A stretch of 64,000 nt of DNA from Micromonospora rubida. GTDB lineage: Bacteria; Actinomycetota; Actinomycetes; Mycobacteriales; Micromonosporaceae. The DNA lies in NCBI RefSeq assembly GCF_009908295.1, contig NZ_JAAALO010000001.1, positions 434,001 through 498,000 on the forward strand. The letters run 5' to 3'. A model generated the notes under the pieces. It saw only the letters and a program-made list of their open reading frames with translations. It was not told the origin of the DNA and searched no databases. The stretch's first letter is position 1; the number at the start of each line of letters is the position of its first letter. Below, one piece after another: positions 53,898 through 61,481 of this stretch. Both the position numbers and the translations under genes were made by a program.

Positions 53898-55268
53898 GTG
53901 AGGCAGGTGGGGCGGGTGGTGGTTGTTGGGGGTGGGTTCTCCGGGCTTGCCGCTGCGCTGGCGCTCGGCCGCGCGGGGTGGGACGTGCGGGTGGTGGAGG
54001 CCCGGGAACGGGTGGGTGGGCGGACGCTCACCCGCTGGATGGCCGACGGCACCCAGCTCGACCTGGGCGCGCAGTGGCTCGGCCCCACCCAGGACCGGAT
54101 GTACGCCCTGGTAGCCGAGTACGGCCTGACCACGTTCCCGTCGGCGGCCCTCGGCGCGCCGGTGGTGCGCTGGGACGGTGAGCGCCGCCCAGGACCGCCG
54201 GAGTCCGCCGGGCGGGTGCTGGCCCGGCTCGACGCCCTCGCCGCGCGGCTGGACCCGGCGGCGCCCTGGCAGGCTGCCGAGGCGCCCGAGTGGGACCGGC
54301 TGCCGTTGTCCGGCTGGCTGGCCGACGCCGCAGGTGATCCGGCGGGTGCCCGGTACCTGGGCCGGCTGCTGGCCGGCGGCCTGCTCGCCACGGGCCCGGA
54401 CGAGATCTCCCTACTCCAGATGCTGTTCTACCTGCGCAGCGGCGGCGGCAGCGCCCTGCTCTTGGGGATGGTCGGCGGGGCGCAGCAGGACCGGGTGGTG
54501 GGCGGCCCGGCGGCGCTGGCCGAGCGGATGGCGCAGCGGCTGACGGCCACCGTGGGGCCGGGGGCGCTGTGCCTGGGCGCGCCGGTGACGATGATCGCGC
54601 AGGACGCCGGCGGGGTGCTGGTGCGCACGGACCGGGGCGCGTACCCCGCCGACGCGGCGGTGGTCGCCGTGGCCCCGACGCTGGCCGGCCGGATCCGGTA
54701 CGACCCACCGCTGCCGGCGCTGCGCGACGGGCTCACCCAGCGGATGCCGATGGGCTCGGCGGTGAAGGTGCACGCGCTCTACCCGGAGCCGTTCTGGCGC
54801 GCCGACGGGCTCTCCGGCGTCGGCACGAGCGCGACCGGGCCGGTGACCGAGACGGTGGACAACAGCACCCCGGACTCGACGCGCGGGGTGCTGACCGCGT
54901 TCAGCTACGGCGACGAGGCGCGTGAGCTGCGCCGGATGTCCCCGGAAGCCCGGCGGGTGGCGGTGCTGGACGCGCTGGTGGCCATGGTCGGCCCGGACGC
55001 CGCCCGCCCGGACGGGTTCGTCGAGTACGACTGGTCGGCCGACCCGTACACCCGGGGGTGTTTCTGCGGGGCGCTGACCCCCGGCTCGTGGCGCAACTAC
55101 GGGCCGGAGCTGCGCCCGCCGGTGGGGCGGGTGCACTGGGCGGGCACCGAGACGGCGGTCGGCTGGACGGGCTACCTGGAGGGCGCGGTGCGCGCGGGCG
55201 AGCGCGCGGCGGCCGAGGTGACCGGTCACGGCCGGGTCGGCGGGGACCGCGTGGACCCGGTTGGCTGA
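53898..55268 (+). CDS. flavin monoamine oxidase-family protein
   Basis: A 456-residue FAD amine oxidase. The dinucleotide motif VVVVGGGFSGLAAALALGRAG is at the N-terminus, followed by VVEARERVGGRTLTRWMADG, and the C-terminal FAD motif HWAGTETAVGWTGYLEGAVRAG includes the typical Thr-Glu pair. It oxidises amines with oxygen, giving the imine and peroxide; the substrate is unknown. Several GTG codons are in frame (53889, 53898); 53898 best fits the GGGAGGGG site. A long 5' open frame to 53673 is not counted. Confidence 0.85.
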   Translation: MRQVGRVVVVGGGFSGLAAALALGRAGWDVRVVEARERVGGRTLTRWMADGTQLDLGAQWLGPTQDRMYALVAEYGLTTFPSAALGAPVVRWDGERRPGPPESAGRVLARLDALAARLDPAAPWQAAEAPEWDRLPLSGWLADAAGDPAGARYLGRLLAGGLLATGPDEISLLQMLFYLRSGGGSALLLGMVGGAQQDRVVGGPAALAERMAQRLTATVGPGALCLGAPVTMIAQDAGGVLVRTDRGAYPADAAVVAVAPTLAGRIRYDPPLPALRDGLTQRMPMGSAVKVHALYPEPFWRADGLSGVGTSATGPVTETVDNSTPDSTRGVLTAFSYGDEARELRRMSPEARRVAVLDALVAMVGPDAARPDGFVEYDWSADPYTRGCFCGALTPGSWRNYGPELRPPVGRVHWAGTETAVGWTGYLEGAVRAGERAAAEVTGHGRVGGDRVDPVG

Positions 55269-55325
55269 CGGTCCACGTGGGAATTCGGCGGCGCGGTGTC
55301 GGGGGCGGAGGGCAGACTGTCGGCC

Positions 55326-55877
55326 ATGTCGCCTCGATCCGTCGCCGACCTGGTGGCCCTGCACCGCGCCGGTAAGCCGGTGAAGTACCTGCACTTCTGG
55401 GGTCACCGGCCCCGGCCGGACGGCTCCGTCGGCCCGGGCTGCCTGAGCCAGTGGTGGCCCGCGCCGTTCACCGTGGATGGTCGGGTCTTCCACACCGCCG
55501 AGCACTGGATGATGTGGCGCAAGGCCGTCCTGTTCGGCGACGACGCGGTGGCGGAGCAGGTCCTCGCCGCCGGGCACCCGCAGCGGGCCAAGGCCCTCGG
55601 CCGCCGGGTCAGCGGCTTCGACGAGGCCGTCTGGGTGGCCCATCGGTACGACGTCGTGGTCGCCGGCAGCGTCGCCAAGTTCACCCAGCACGCCGACCTG
55701 CGCGCGTTCCTGCTGGCCACCGGCAACCGGGTGCTGGTCGAGGCGAGCCCGATGGACCGGGTGTGGGGCGTCGGCCTCGCCGCGAACGACCCCGCCATCG
55801 AGAATCCGGCCCGCTGGCGGGGCGAAAACCTGCTCGGCTTCGCCCTGATGGACGCCCGGGCGGCCCTGCGCGGCTGA
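55326..55877 (+). CDS. NADAR-domain protein (YbiA-like)
   Basis: A 183-residue NADAR/YbiA-type protein. Diagnostic residues: YLHFWGH, LSQWWPAPFTVDG, FHTAEHWMMWRKAVLFGD and WRGENLLGFALM. Members hydrolyse N-glycosidic bonds in riboflavin intermediates; others reverse guanine ADP-ribosylation on DNA. Here no ribG/ribA and no DarT-type toxin is adjacent, so the substrate is open. It lies after the amine oxidase gene with a 57-bp gap. The last codons lie at the start of a 23-bp tandem repeat that carries duplicated stop-region sequence downstream. Confidence 0.87.
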   Translation: MSPRSVADLVALHRAGKPVKYLHFWGHRPRPDGSVGPGCLSQWWPAPFTVDGRVFHTAEHWMMWRKAVLFGDDAVAEQVLAAGHPQRAKALGRRVSGFDEAVWVAHRYDVVVAGSVAKFTQHADLRAFLLATGNRVLVEASPMDRVWGVGLAANDPAIENPARWRGENLLGFALMDARAALRG

Positions 55878-55946
55878 CCCAGGCGGCCCTGCGCGGCTGA
55901 CCCAGGCGGCCAACGCTGACCCAGGCGGCCAACGCCGGATCCCAGG
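55861..55946 (+). repeat. tandem repeats at the NADAR gene 3' end
   Basis: CGGCCCTGCGCGGCTGACCC-AGG (23 bp) is repeated at 55861-55883 and 55884-55906, followed by two shorter derivatives (CGGCCAACGCTGACCCAGG at 55907-55925 and a relative ending at 55946). The first copy contains the stop codon. Suggests slippage duplications at the gene end. Confidence 0.85.
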
Positions 55947-56192
55947 CAGCCGGCACCGGACCGCCAACCGGCGGCAGGCGCGGACCGGTGGCCGTTCGCG
56001 CCGTATCGAACCCGTCAAAATCGCGTAGGGAACGTATCAAGATCCTTGCGCCCCGGCCTCTGCCGCTGCTGTTCTGTGAATCCGATCCGGATGGATTCCG
56101 TGGTCCCGGCTCGACGAGTTGCGGGCCGCATGAACAGTTATCAATGGGCCGACAACACATGTCGGAGCAGCCGAGCGGGGAGTGGGAGTGTC

Positions 56193-56534
56193 GTGGCCGA
56201 CAACGAGTTCGGGGACCTGGCCGCGTCGATCCAGTGGGGAATGGGCGCGATGCTGGAGCCGGCGGGGAGGCCGTTGCCAGAGCAGGTCGTCCGGCTATGC
56301 GCGCGCACCGTCGCCGAGTGGGATCCGGGGCGGCGCGTGCAGGCGACGGTCCGATTGGACGGCTTGCTCGAAGGGCTCCTCATCGCTCCGTACGCTCGGC
56401 GCGATTTGACTCCGGAGCGCCTGGCAGCCGCCTGCGAGGAGGCGCTCGCCGCAGCTCGCGCCAGTAGTGTGCGCCTGCTCGCCGAAGGGCTGCACGAACT
56501 CACCGACTTTCGAAAGACGACGGCGCGGGCATGA
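56193..56534 (+). CDS. YbaB/EbfC-like small protein, first gene of ESX-type unit
   Basis: A 113-residue protein. VQATVRLDGLLEGLLIAPYA and LAAACEEALAAARASS match the YbaB/EbfC DNA-binding-like domain found in actinobacterial WXG/ESX-associated operons. The GTG at 56193 has a GGGAG site, and the stop overlaps the next gene's ATG (ATGA). It opens a five-gene unit with a WXG-type protein and two more YbaB-like proteins. The role in secretion or in binding the WXG protein is inferred only. Confidence 0.75.
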   Translation: MADNEFGDLAASIQWGMGAMLEPAGRPLPEQVVRLCARTVAEWDPGRRVQATVRLDGLLEGLLIAPYARRDLTPERLAAACEEALAAARASSVRLLAEGLHELTDFRKTTARA

Positions 56535-57631
56535 CCACTGTCGATGTGCCTGGACTTCGCGAGGCGGCCGACGGCTACGTCCGGTACGGCAAGGACTTCG
56601 GCGGCGTCGCGAGGACCAGCATTCCCGCCTGCTCCCTGCCCTCGTCGGCGATACCCGTGGTCGACTTCGGGTTCCAGGGTGCCTACCGCGCTGCCTATGA
56701 GGCGATGGACCTGGCCACTCGGACGCTCAGCGGGACCCTGGGCACGATCGGGCTGGCGCTCACCCGGGTCGCTAACCACTATGAGGGCAACGACGCGGCC
56801 AACGCGCAGATGTTCCAGGGCAGACCGGTCACGGCGCTCTCGGCGCCCGAGCCGCGCCGGATGGACACCGGACTCGGCGACGGCGAGTACGACCGCGCCT
56901 ATCTCGGCGGGATCGGAGCGGCGGCGCTGGTGCTCACGGCGGGCCAGAAGATGTTCGCCGCGGCGGGGCCGTTCGGTCTCCCCTTGCTCGGCATGGGCAT
57001 CCCGCTTCTCACCTCGGCAGTGCTCAACCTCCGCGACCCAGTCCCGTACTTCGACGCCCAGGCGGGCTGGGCTGAGGTGGGCAAGGTCCTGAACGACGCG
57101 GCGGGCCGGGTCCCCCAGCTCTGCAACGACGTGGTCTACCGCGGCAACTGGGAGGGGGCAGGCAAGGACGCCTTCTACGCCTGCGTCAACAACGACATCC
57201 AGCCCAGCCTGGGCGCGATGAAGGACCTGAACAACACCATGCAGCTCAGCTGCGTCACCGGCGGCATCGCCATGGGTACGGGGATCGCCACGTTCGTCGC
57301 GGCCACCCTGACCGCGATGGGCTTCTGCGCCGCGGCCACCGCGACCGCGGCGGCCACCGGCGGCGTCGCCGCGCCCGCCGCCCAGGCCGCTGTCACGATC
57401 ACTATCTCCCAGTGGATCATCTTCACGCTCGAACTGCTGGCCGAGGTGGGTGCGGTCTTCGGCGGCATGGCGCTCACCAGTACCCAGATCGGCCAGTCGT
57501 ACGACGCGCTGAAGGCCTTCCTCGGTGGGAAGGACCAGCGACTGGAGGCGGGCTCGCTGCAGCTGAGGCCGGCGGAGGTGACGGCGATCGCCGACTGGGA
57601 GAACAACTGGAAGGAGCCGGAGGAGTCATGA
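56531..57631 (+). CDS. WXG100-like protein with hydrophobic C-terminal half
   Basis: A 366-residue protein. The N-terminal 100 residues form a helical hairpin typical of ESX/type VII-associated proteins (LREAADGYVRYGKDF, TLSGTLGTIGLALTRVANHYEGND). A second WXG-like region with NWEGAGKDAFYACVNN lies near 210. Hydrophobic stretches at about 130-160 and 240-300 (TGIATFVAATLTAMGFCAAA, then IIFTLELLAEVGAVFGGMAL) may be membrane-inserting, as in pore-like or toxin-associated proteins. It could be a secreted effector or a membrane protein; no toxin domain is recognised. It overlaps both neighbours by four bases. Confidence 0.7.
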   Translation: MTTVDVPGLREAADGYVRYGKDFGGVARTSIPACSLPSSAIPVVDFGFQGAYRAAYEAMDLATRTLSGTLGTIGLALTRVANHYEGNDAANAQMFQGRPVTALSAPEPRRMDTGLGDGEYDRAYLGGIGAAALVLTAGQKMFAAAGPFGLPLLGMGIPLLTSAVLNLRDPVPYFDAQAGWAEVGKVLNDAAGRVPQLCNDVVYRGNWEGAGKDAFYACVNNDIQPSLGAMKDLNNTMQLSCVTGGIAMGTGIATFVAATLTAMGFCAAATATAAATGGVAAPAAQAAVTITISQWIIFTLELLAEVGAVFGGMALTSTQIGQSYDALKAFLGGKDQRLEAGSLQLRPAEVTAIADWENNWKEPEES

Positions 57632-58023
57632 CGAACGAGTTCGACGCACTGCGGGACCTGCTTGACCGCGAGGGCCGGGCCGCCAACCCGTCCGCCTTCC
57701 GCCGGATGGCCGAGGCGGCCACCGCGCTGCACGACCAACTGACGCGGGAGCTGAGCCAGACCGTCGGGGGAGCTGACCCCACCGGGTACGTCCAGGCGAC
57801 CGTACGCCTGGACGGCGGGGTGGAATCCGTCTATATCTCGCCGCACGCGCTGCGGCAGTTCGATGCCGCCGGCCTGGGCCGGGCCTGCGTTTCGGCGCTG
57901 GCCGCGGCACGGCAGGCCAGTTCCGAGACGCTGGCCGAGCGACTCGGGGAACGTTTCGGCATCCGCCCCGGGGAGTACACAAATGCCGATCTCGCTCGAA
58001 TCGACCGACTAGCCGTGTACTGA
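57628..58023 (+). CDS. YbaB/EbfC-like protein 2
   Basis: A 131-residue relative of the first gene of the unit: GYVQATVRLDGGVESVYISP and LGRACVSALAAARQASSE align with VQATVRLDGLLEGLLIAPYA and LAAACEEALAAARAS there, suggesting duplication. The N-terminal helix (FDALRDLLDREGRAANPSAF) is longer. It overlaps the WXG-like gene (ATGA) and is followed after nine bases by the next YbaB-like gene. Confidence 0.75.
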   Translation: MTNEFDALRDLLDREGRAANPSAFRRMAEAATALHDQLTRELSQTVGGADPTGYVQATVRLDGGVESVYISPHALRQFDAAGLGRACVSALAAARQASSETLAERLGERFGIRPGEYTNADLARIDRLAVY

Positions 58024-58032
58024 GGAGAGACC

Positions 58033-58389
58033 GTGCCGACCCCCGATCCCAGTGAAGTAGTGACCATGCTCAACAGGCTCACCGCCGACCTGCCGGCGGC
58101 GCAGGAGCAGGCCAGCCAGGTGGCGGCGCAGATCGCCGAGGCGACCTTCGAGGGCACGGCGGCGGATGGCCGGATCTCAGCCACGGTCACCGGTCTGGGC
58201 GTTGTCACCAAGGTGAGAATCGGTGAACTGGCCCGCCGTGGAATGGACAACCTGACCCTGGGTGAGGCGGTGACCGAGGCGGTCCGGGCCGGCGAGGCCG
58301 TCGGCCGCAAGGCGCTACGCGACCGGATGGCCGAACTGGCGATCGGCGGGCGAGCCCTGTCGGAGTACGCGCCTTTCGGCCGCGACTAG
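58033..58389 (+). CDS. YbaB/EbfC-like protein 3
   Basis: A 118-residue YbaB/EbfC-family protein: helical start (VVTMLNRLTADLPAAQEQAS), then EGTAADGRISATVTGLGVVT with a strand pattern typical of the family. GTG start with GAGGAGAG upstream. Three YbaB-like members in one operon with a WXG-type protein imply that they form a complex or bind the same partner, rather than acting as nucleoid proteins. Confidence 0.75.
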   Translation: MPTPDPSEVVTMLNRLTADLPAAQEQASQVAAQIAEATFEGTAADGRISATVTGLGVVTKVRIGELARRGMDNLTLGEAVTEAVRAGEAVGRKALRDRMAELAIGGRALSEYAPFGRD

Positions 58390-58400
58390 GGGGCCTTGTC

Positions 58401-58526
58401 GTGCTGCTGGCGATGGATTCGTTGACGTTCACAGCGACGCTCTGCTTCTGGATATTCCTGGGCGCGATCCCGGCGGTGGTGGTGATCCGGGAGATCCGCC
58501 AGTACCTCCGGAAACGTCGCCGCTAG
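58401..58526 (+). CDS. 41-residue single-helix membrane protein
   Basis: A very small frame starting at GTG 58401 (ribosome site AGGGGG at 58388-58393; alternative ATG at 58413). It encodes one hydrophobic helix (LTFATLCFWIFLGAIPAVVV-like; residues 7-28) and a basic tail (RQYLRKRRR). It begins 11 bases after the third YbaB-like gene, so it is probably part of the unit and could anchor or assist its products at the membrane. Confidence 0.55.
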   Translation: MLLAMDSLTFTATLCFWIFLGAIPAVVVIREIRQYLRKRRR

Positions 58527-58649
58527 CACGCACGAGCGGACGCGTTCCGCCCAGCGCAACGCCGTCACCTCGCCGCTGTGGATCACCCGCCGGCTCTCCG
58601 CGGCCACCCCGGCGGGGGCCGGGCGGCCGGGGCGGTAACGTGCAGCGGC

Positions 58650-59165
58650 ATGACCGGCGCACCGTACTCCCACTGCTCCTACTGCGGCGTCGCCTATCCG
58701 GCGGGGGACGGCTGGCCCCGGGCCTGCGCGGCCTGCGGGCACGCCGTCTGGCGTAACCCGCTGCCGGTCGCGGTCGCGGTGCTACCCGTCCGCACCGACG
58801 CTGGTTTGGGCGTGGTCGTGGTGCGCCGGGACATCGAGCCCGCGCGCGGCCTGCTCGCCCTCCCCGGCGGCTTCATCGAGTACGGCGAGGAGTGGCGCGA
58901 CGCCCTGGTCCGGGAGCTGCGGGAGGAGACCGGCCTGGTCGCGGCGGCCGGGGACGCGGAGCTGTTCGCGGTGCACAGCGCCCCGGCGGGCGGCACCATG
59001 ATGGTCTTCGGGACGCTGCCCGAGCAGGCCGCCGGGCAGCTCCCGCCGTCCGCGCCGACCGAAGAGGCCACCGAGTGGCTGGTGCTCACCGAGCCCGCCG
59101 AGCTGGCCTTCTCCACCCACACCCGGGTGCTCGCCGACTTCCTCGCCGCCCACCGGGACGCCTGA
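58650..59165 (+). CDS. NUDIX hydrolase with zinc ribbon
   Basis: A 171-residue NUDIX enzyme. N-terminal zinc ribbon (CSYCGVAYP and CAACGHAV), then the NUDIX box GGFIEYGEEWRDALVRELRE followed by ETGL, matching GX5EX7REUXEEXGU. It hydrolyses a nucleoside diphosphate linked to another moiety; members with a zinc ribbon of this kind include NADH pyrophosphatase-like and ADP-ribose hydrolases. The start is the ATG at 58650; the frame is open further upstream. Confidence 0.88.
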   Translation: MTGAPYSHCSYCGVAYPAGDGWPRACAACGHAVWRNPLPVAVAVLPVRTDAGLGVVVVRRDIEPARGLLALPGGFIEYGEEWRDALVRELREETGLVAAAGDAELFAVHSAPAGGTMMVFGTLPEQAAGQLPPSAPTEEATEWLVLTEPAELAFSTHTRVLADFLAAHRDA

Positions 59166-59309
59166 GAGGCCGCCCCCGCCGGGCAACCCTGGGCACGGAA
59201 GTCAGCACGATGCGTTAACCACAGCGCCCCCTCGGATCAGTAGGCTGTCTCCGCTCGCTGACATGCGTCGATGCGACCGGTCCGGCACGCCGACCCCGGA
59301 GGAGCAGCC

Positions 59310-60716
59310 ATGAGCCGCTGGACACCCGACCCGTCCTTTTATCCCTCACCCCGCGACGCCGCCCGGGGCCCCGCCGAGAAGCTGGCCTACGTGGCCGCCT
59401 TCGACCGCTCGGCGGCCCGCCCCGACGCCATCGCGGTCCTCGACACCGACCCCGCCTCCCCCGCGTACGGGCGGGTGGTGGGCTGGACCGACCTGCCGAA
59501 CACCGGCGACGAGGTGCACCACTTCGGGTGGAACGCGTGCAGCAGCGCGCTCTGCCCGGCCGCGCCGCACCCGCACGTCGAGCGGCGCTACCTGATCGTG
59601 CCCGGGCTGCGCTCGTCGCGGGTGCACGTGTACGACACCCAGCCCGACCCGCGCGCCCCGAGACTGGTCAAGGTGATCGGCCCGGAGGAGTTGGCGGAGC
59701 GGGCCGGCTACTCCCGGCCGCACACCGTGCACTGCGGCCCCGACGGGATCTACCTGTCCGCCCTCGGCGGCGCCGACGGCGCCGAGGGCCCCGGCGGCAT
59801 CGCGATCCTCGACCACACCAGCTTCGAGGTCCGCCGGGCGTGGGAGGCCGACCGGGGGCCGCAGTTCCTCGCGTACGACTTCTGGTGGCACCTCAACCAC
59901 GACGTGCTGGTGACCAGCGAGTGGGGCACCCCGTCGATGATCGAGGACGGCATCGTCGGCGAGCTGCTGCTGGGGCGGAAGTACGGGCACGCCATCCACT
60001 TCTGGGACCTGGCGACGCGCCGGCACGTGCAGCGGGTCGACCTCGGCGACGCGTACCAGATGGCCCTGGAGCTGCGCCCCGCGCACGACCCGACGAAGAC
60101 GCACGGCTTCGCCGGTGTGGTGATCAACGTGGAGGACCTGTCGGCCTCGGTGTGGCTGTGGCACCGCGACGGCGACGCCTGGGCGGTGACCAAGGTGATC
60201 GACATCCCGGCCGAGCCGGCCGACCCGGCCGACCTGCCGGCCCTGCTCAAGCCGTTCGGGGCGGTCCCGCCGCTGGTCACCGACATCGACCTGTCGGTGG
60301 ACGACAGGCACCTCTACGTCTCCTGCTGGGGCACCGGGGAGCTGCGCCAGTACGACGTCAGCGACCCGTTCCACCCCGTGCAGACCGGGTCGGTGCACCT
60401 CGGCGGCATCGTGCGGCGCACCCCCCACCCGGGTTTCCCCGACGAGCCCCTCGCCGGCGGGCCGCAGATGGTGGAGATCAGCCGCGACGGCCGCCGGGTG
60501 TACGTGTCCAACTCCCTCTACGGCTCGTGGGACGACCAGTTCTACCCCGACGGGGTGGGCGCCTGGCTGGCCAAGCTGGACGTCGACCCCGACGCCGGTG
60601 GGCTCGCCCCGGACCCGCGGTTCTTCCCGCGCGGGGAGGAGTTCCGGGGGTTGCGGGTGCACCAGACCCGGTTGCAGGGCGGCGACGCGTCCTCCGACTC
60701 GTACTGCTTCCCGTGA
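59310..60716 (+). CDS. SBP56-family methanethiol oxidase (selenium-binding protein)
   Basis: A 468-residue SBP56 beta-propeller protein. Family marks: HHFGWNACSSALCP (Cys pair), RSRPHTVHCGP-like SRPHTVHCGPDG, VTSEWGTP, and FDWWHLN-like FWWHLNHD. Bacterial members oxidise methanethiol to formaldehyde, H2S and H2O2. It is followed with a 4-base overlap by a membrane protein and then a sulfite oxidase, which fits a pathway that moves methanethiol sulfur onward. The ATG at 59310 has GGAGGAGC upstream. Confidence 0.93.
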   Translation: MSRWTPDPSFYPSPRDAARGPAEKLAYVAAFDRSAARPDAIAVLDTDPASPAYGRVVGWTDLPNTGDEVHHFGWNACSSALCPAAPHPHVERRYLIVPGLRSSRVHVYDTQPDPRAPRLVKVIGPEELAERAGYSRPHTVHCGPDGIYLSALGGADGAEGPGGIAILDHTSFEVRRAWEADRGPQFLAYDFWWHLNHDVLVTSEWGTPSMIEDGIVGELLLGRKYGHAIHFWDLATRRHVQRVDLGDAYQMALELRPAHDPTKTHGFAGVVINVEDLSASVWLWHRDGDAWAVTKVIDIPAEPADPADLPALLKPFGAVPPLVTDIDLSVDDRHLYVSCWGTGELRQYDVSDPFHPVQTGSVHLGGIVRRTPHPGFPDEPLAGGPQMVEISRDGRRVYVSNSLYGSWDDQFYPDGVGAWLAKLDVDPDAGGLAPDPRFFPRGEEFRGLRVHQTRLQGGDASSDSYCFP

Positions 60717-61369
60717 CCGGGACGACCTGGCTGGCGCTGGCCGGGCTCGGCGCGTTCCACGGGCTGAACCCGGCCATGGGCTGGCTGTTCGCGGTGGGCC
60801 GGGGCCTTCAGGAGCGCAGCCGGCGGATGCTGGTGACGGCGCTGCTGCCCATCGCGCTGGGCCACCTCGCCTCGGTGGGCCTGGTGGCCGCGCTGGTCAG
60901 CGCCACCAGGTCGGTCGTGGCGAGCACCACCGTGGCGATCGTCGGCGGGGTGCTGCTGGTCGGGTTCGGGCTGTGGCAGCTGCTGTCGCGGCAGCACTTC
61001 CGCTGGGCCGGGATGCGGCCGTCCAACGCGCAGCTCGCCGGGTGGTCGTTCCTCATGTCGTCGGCGCACGGCGCCGGGCTGATGCTGCTGCCGGTGCTGC
61101 TCGCCGAGCCGGCCGCGGCGGGCGGGCACGGCGGGCATGCCGGGCACGCCGGGCAGTTGTCGGCAGCCCCGGCCGGCGCGCTGCCCGGGCTGGCCGCCGC
61201 CGGGGTGCACACGGTGGCGATGTTCGGCGTGGCGCTGGCCGCCGCCGTGGCGGTGTACGAGGTGCTCGGCGTCGGGGTGCTGCGGCGGGCCTGGTTCAAC
61301 GTGGACCGGCTCTGGGCCTGGGTGCTGGTGGTCGCGGGGGTGATCACCGTCGTGGCGGCGGCGACCTGA
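60713..61369 (+). CDS. polytopic membrane protein of the sulfur locus
   Basis: A 218-residue protein with about six transmembrane helices (LGAFHGLNPAMGWLFAVGRG, LPIALGHLASVGLVAALVS and others) and a loop rich in His-Gly (GGHGGHAGHAG) near residue 140. It overlaps the methanethiol oxidase stop (GTGA), implying coordinated production. The His-rich loop suggests metal binding, possibly delivery of copper needed by the oxidase; that is inference. No named family recognised with certainty. Confidence 0.75.
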   Translation: MTGTTWLALAGLGAFHGLNPAMGWLFAVGRGLQERSRRMLVTALLPIALGHLASVGLVAALVSATRSVVASTTVAIVGGVLLVGFGLWQLLSRQHFRWAGMRPSNAQLAGWSFLMSSAHGAGLMLLPVLLAEPAAAGGHGGHAGHAGQLSAAPAGALPGLAAAGVHTVAMFGVALAAAVAVYEVLGVGVLRRAWFNVDRLWAWVLVVAGVITVVAAAT

Positions 61370-61429
61370 GCGGCGCCGGTGGGCTCGGCCGAAGGAACGG
61401 CGGTTCCCGCTCGGCGCCGCCCCGGCGAA

Positions 61430-61454
61430 AACTCCTACTGATTGAATAGGAGTT
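61430..61454. promoter_or_regulatory. AACTCCTA-N9-TAGGAGTT palindrome before sulfite oxidase
   Basis: Perfect 8-bp arms, 28 bp upstream of the sulfite oxidase ATG at 61482. AT-rich relative to the surroundings. Probably an operator for a regulator responding to sulfur state; regulator not in window. Confidence 0.6.
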
Positions 61455-61481
61455 CGTGCCGCCGAGCCGGAGGGACCCCCG

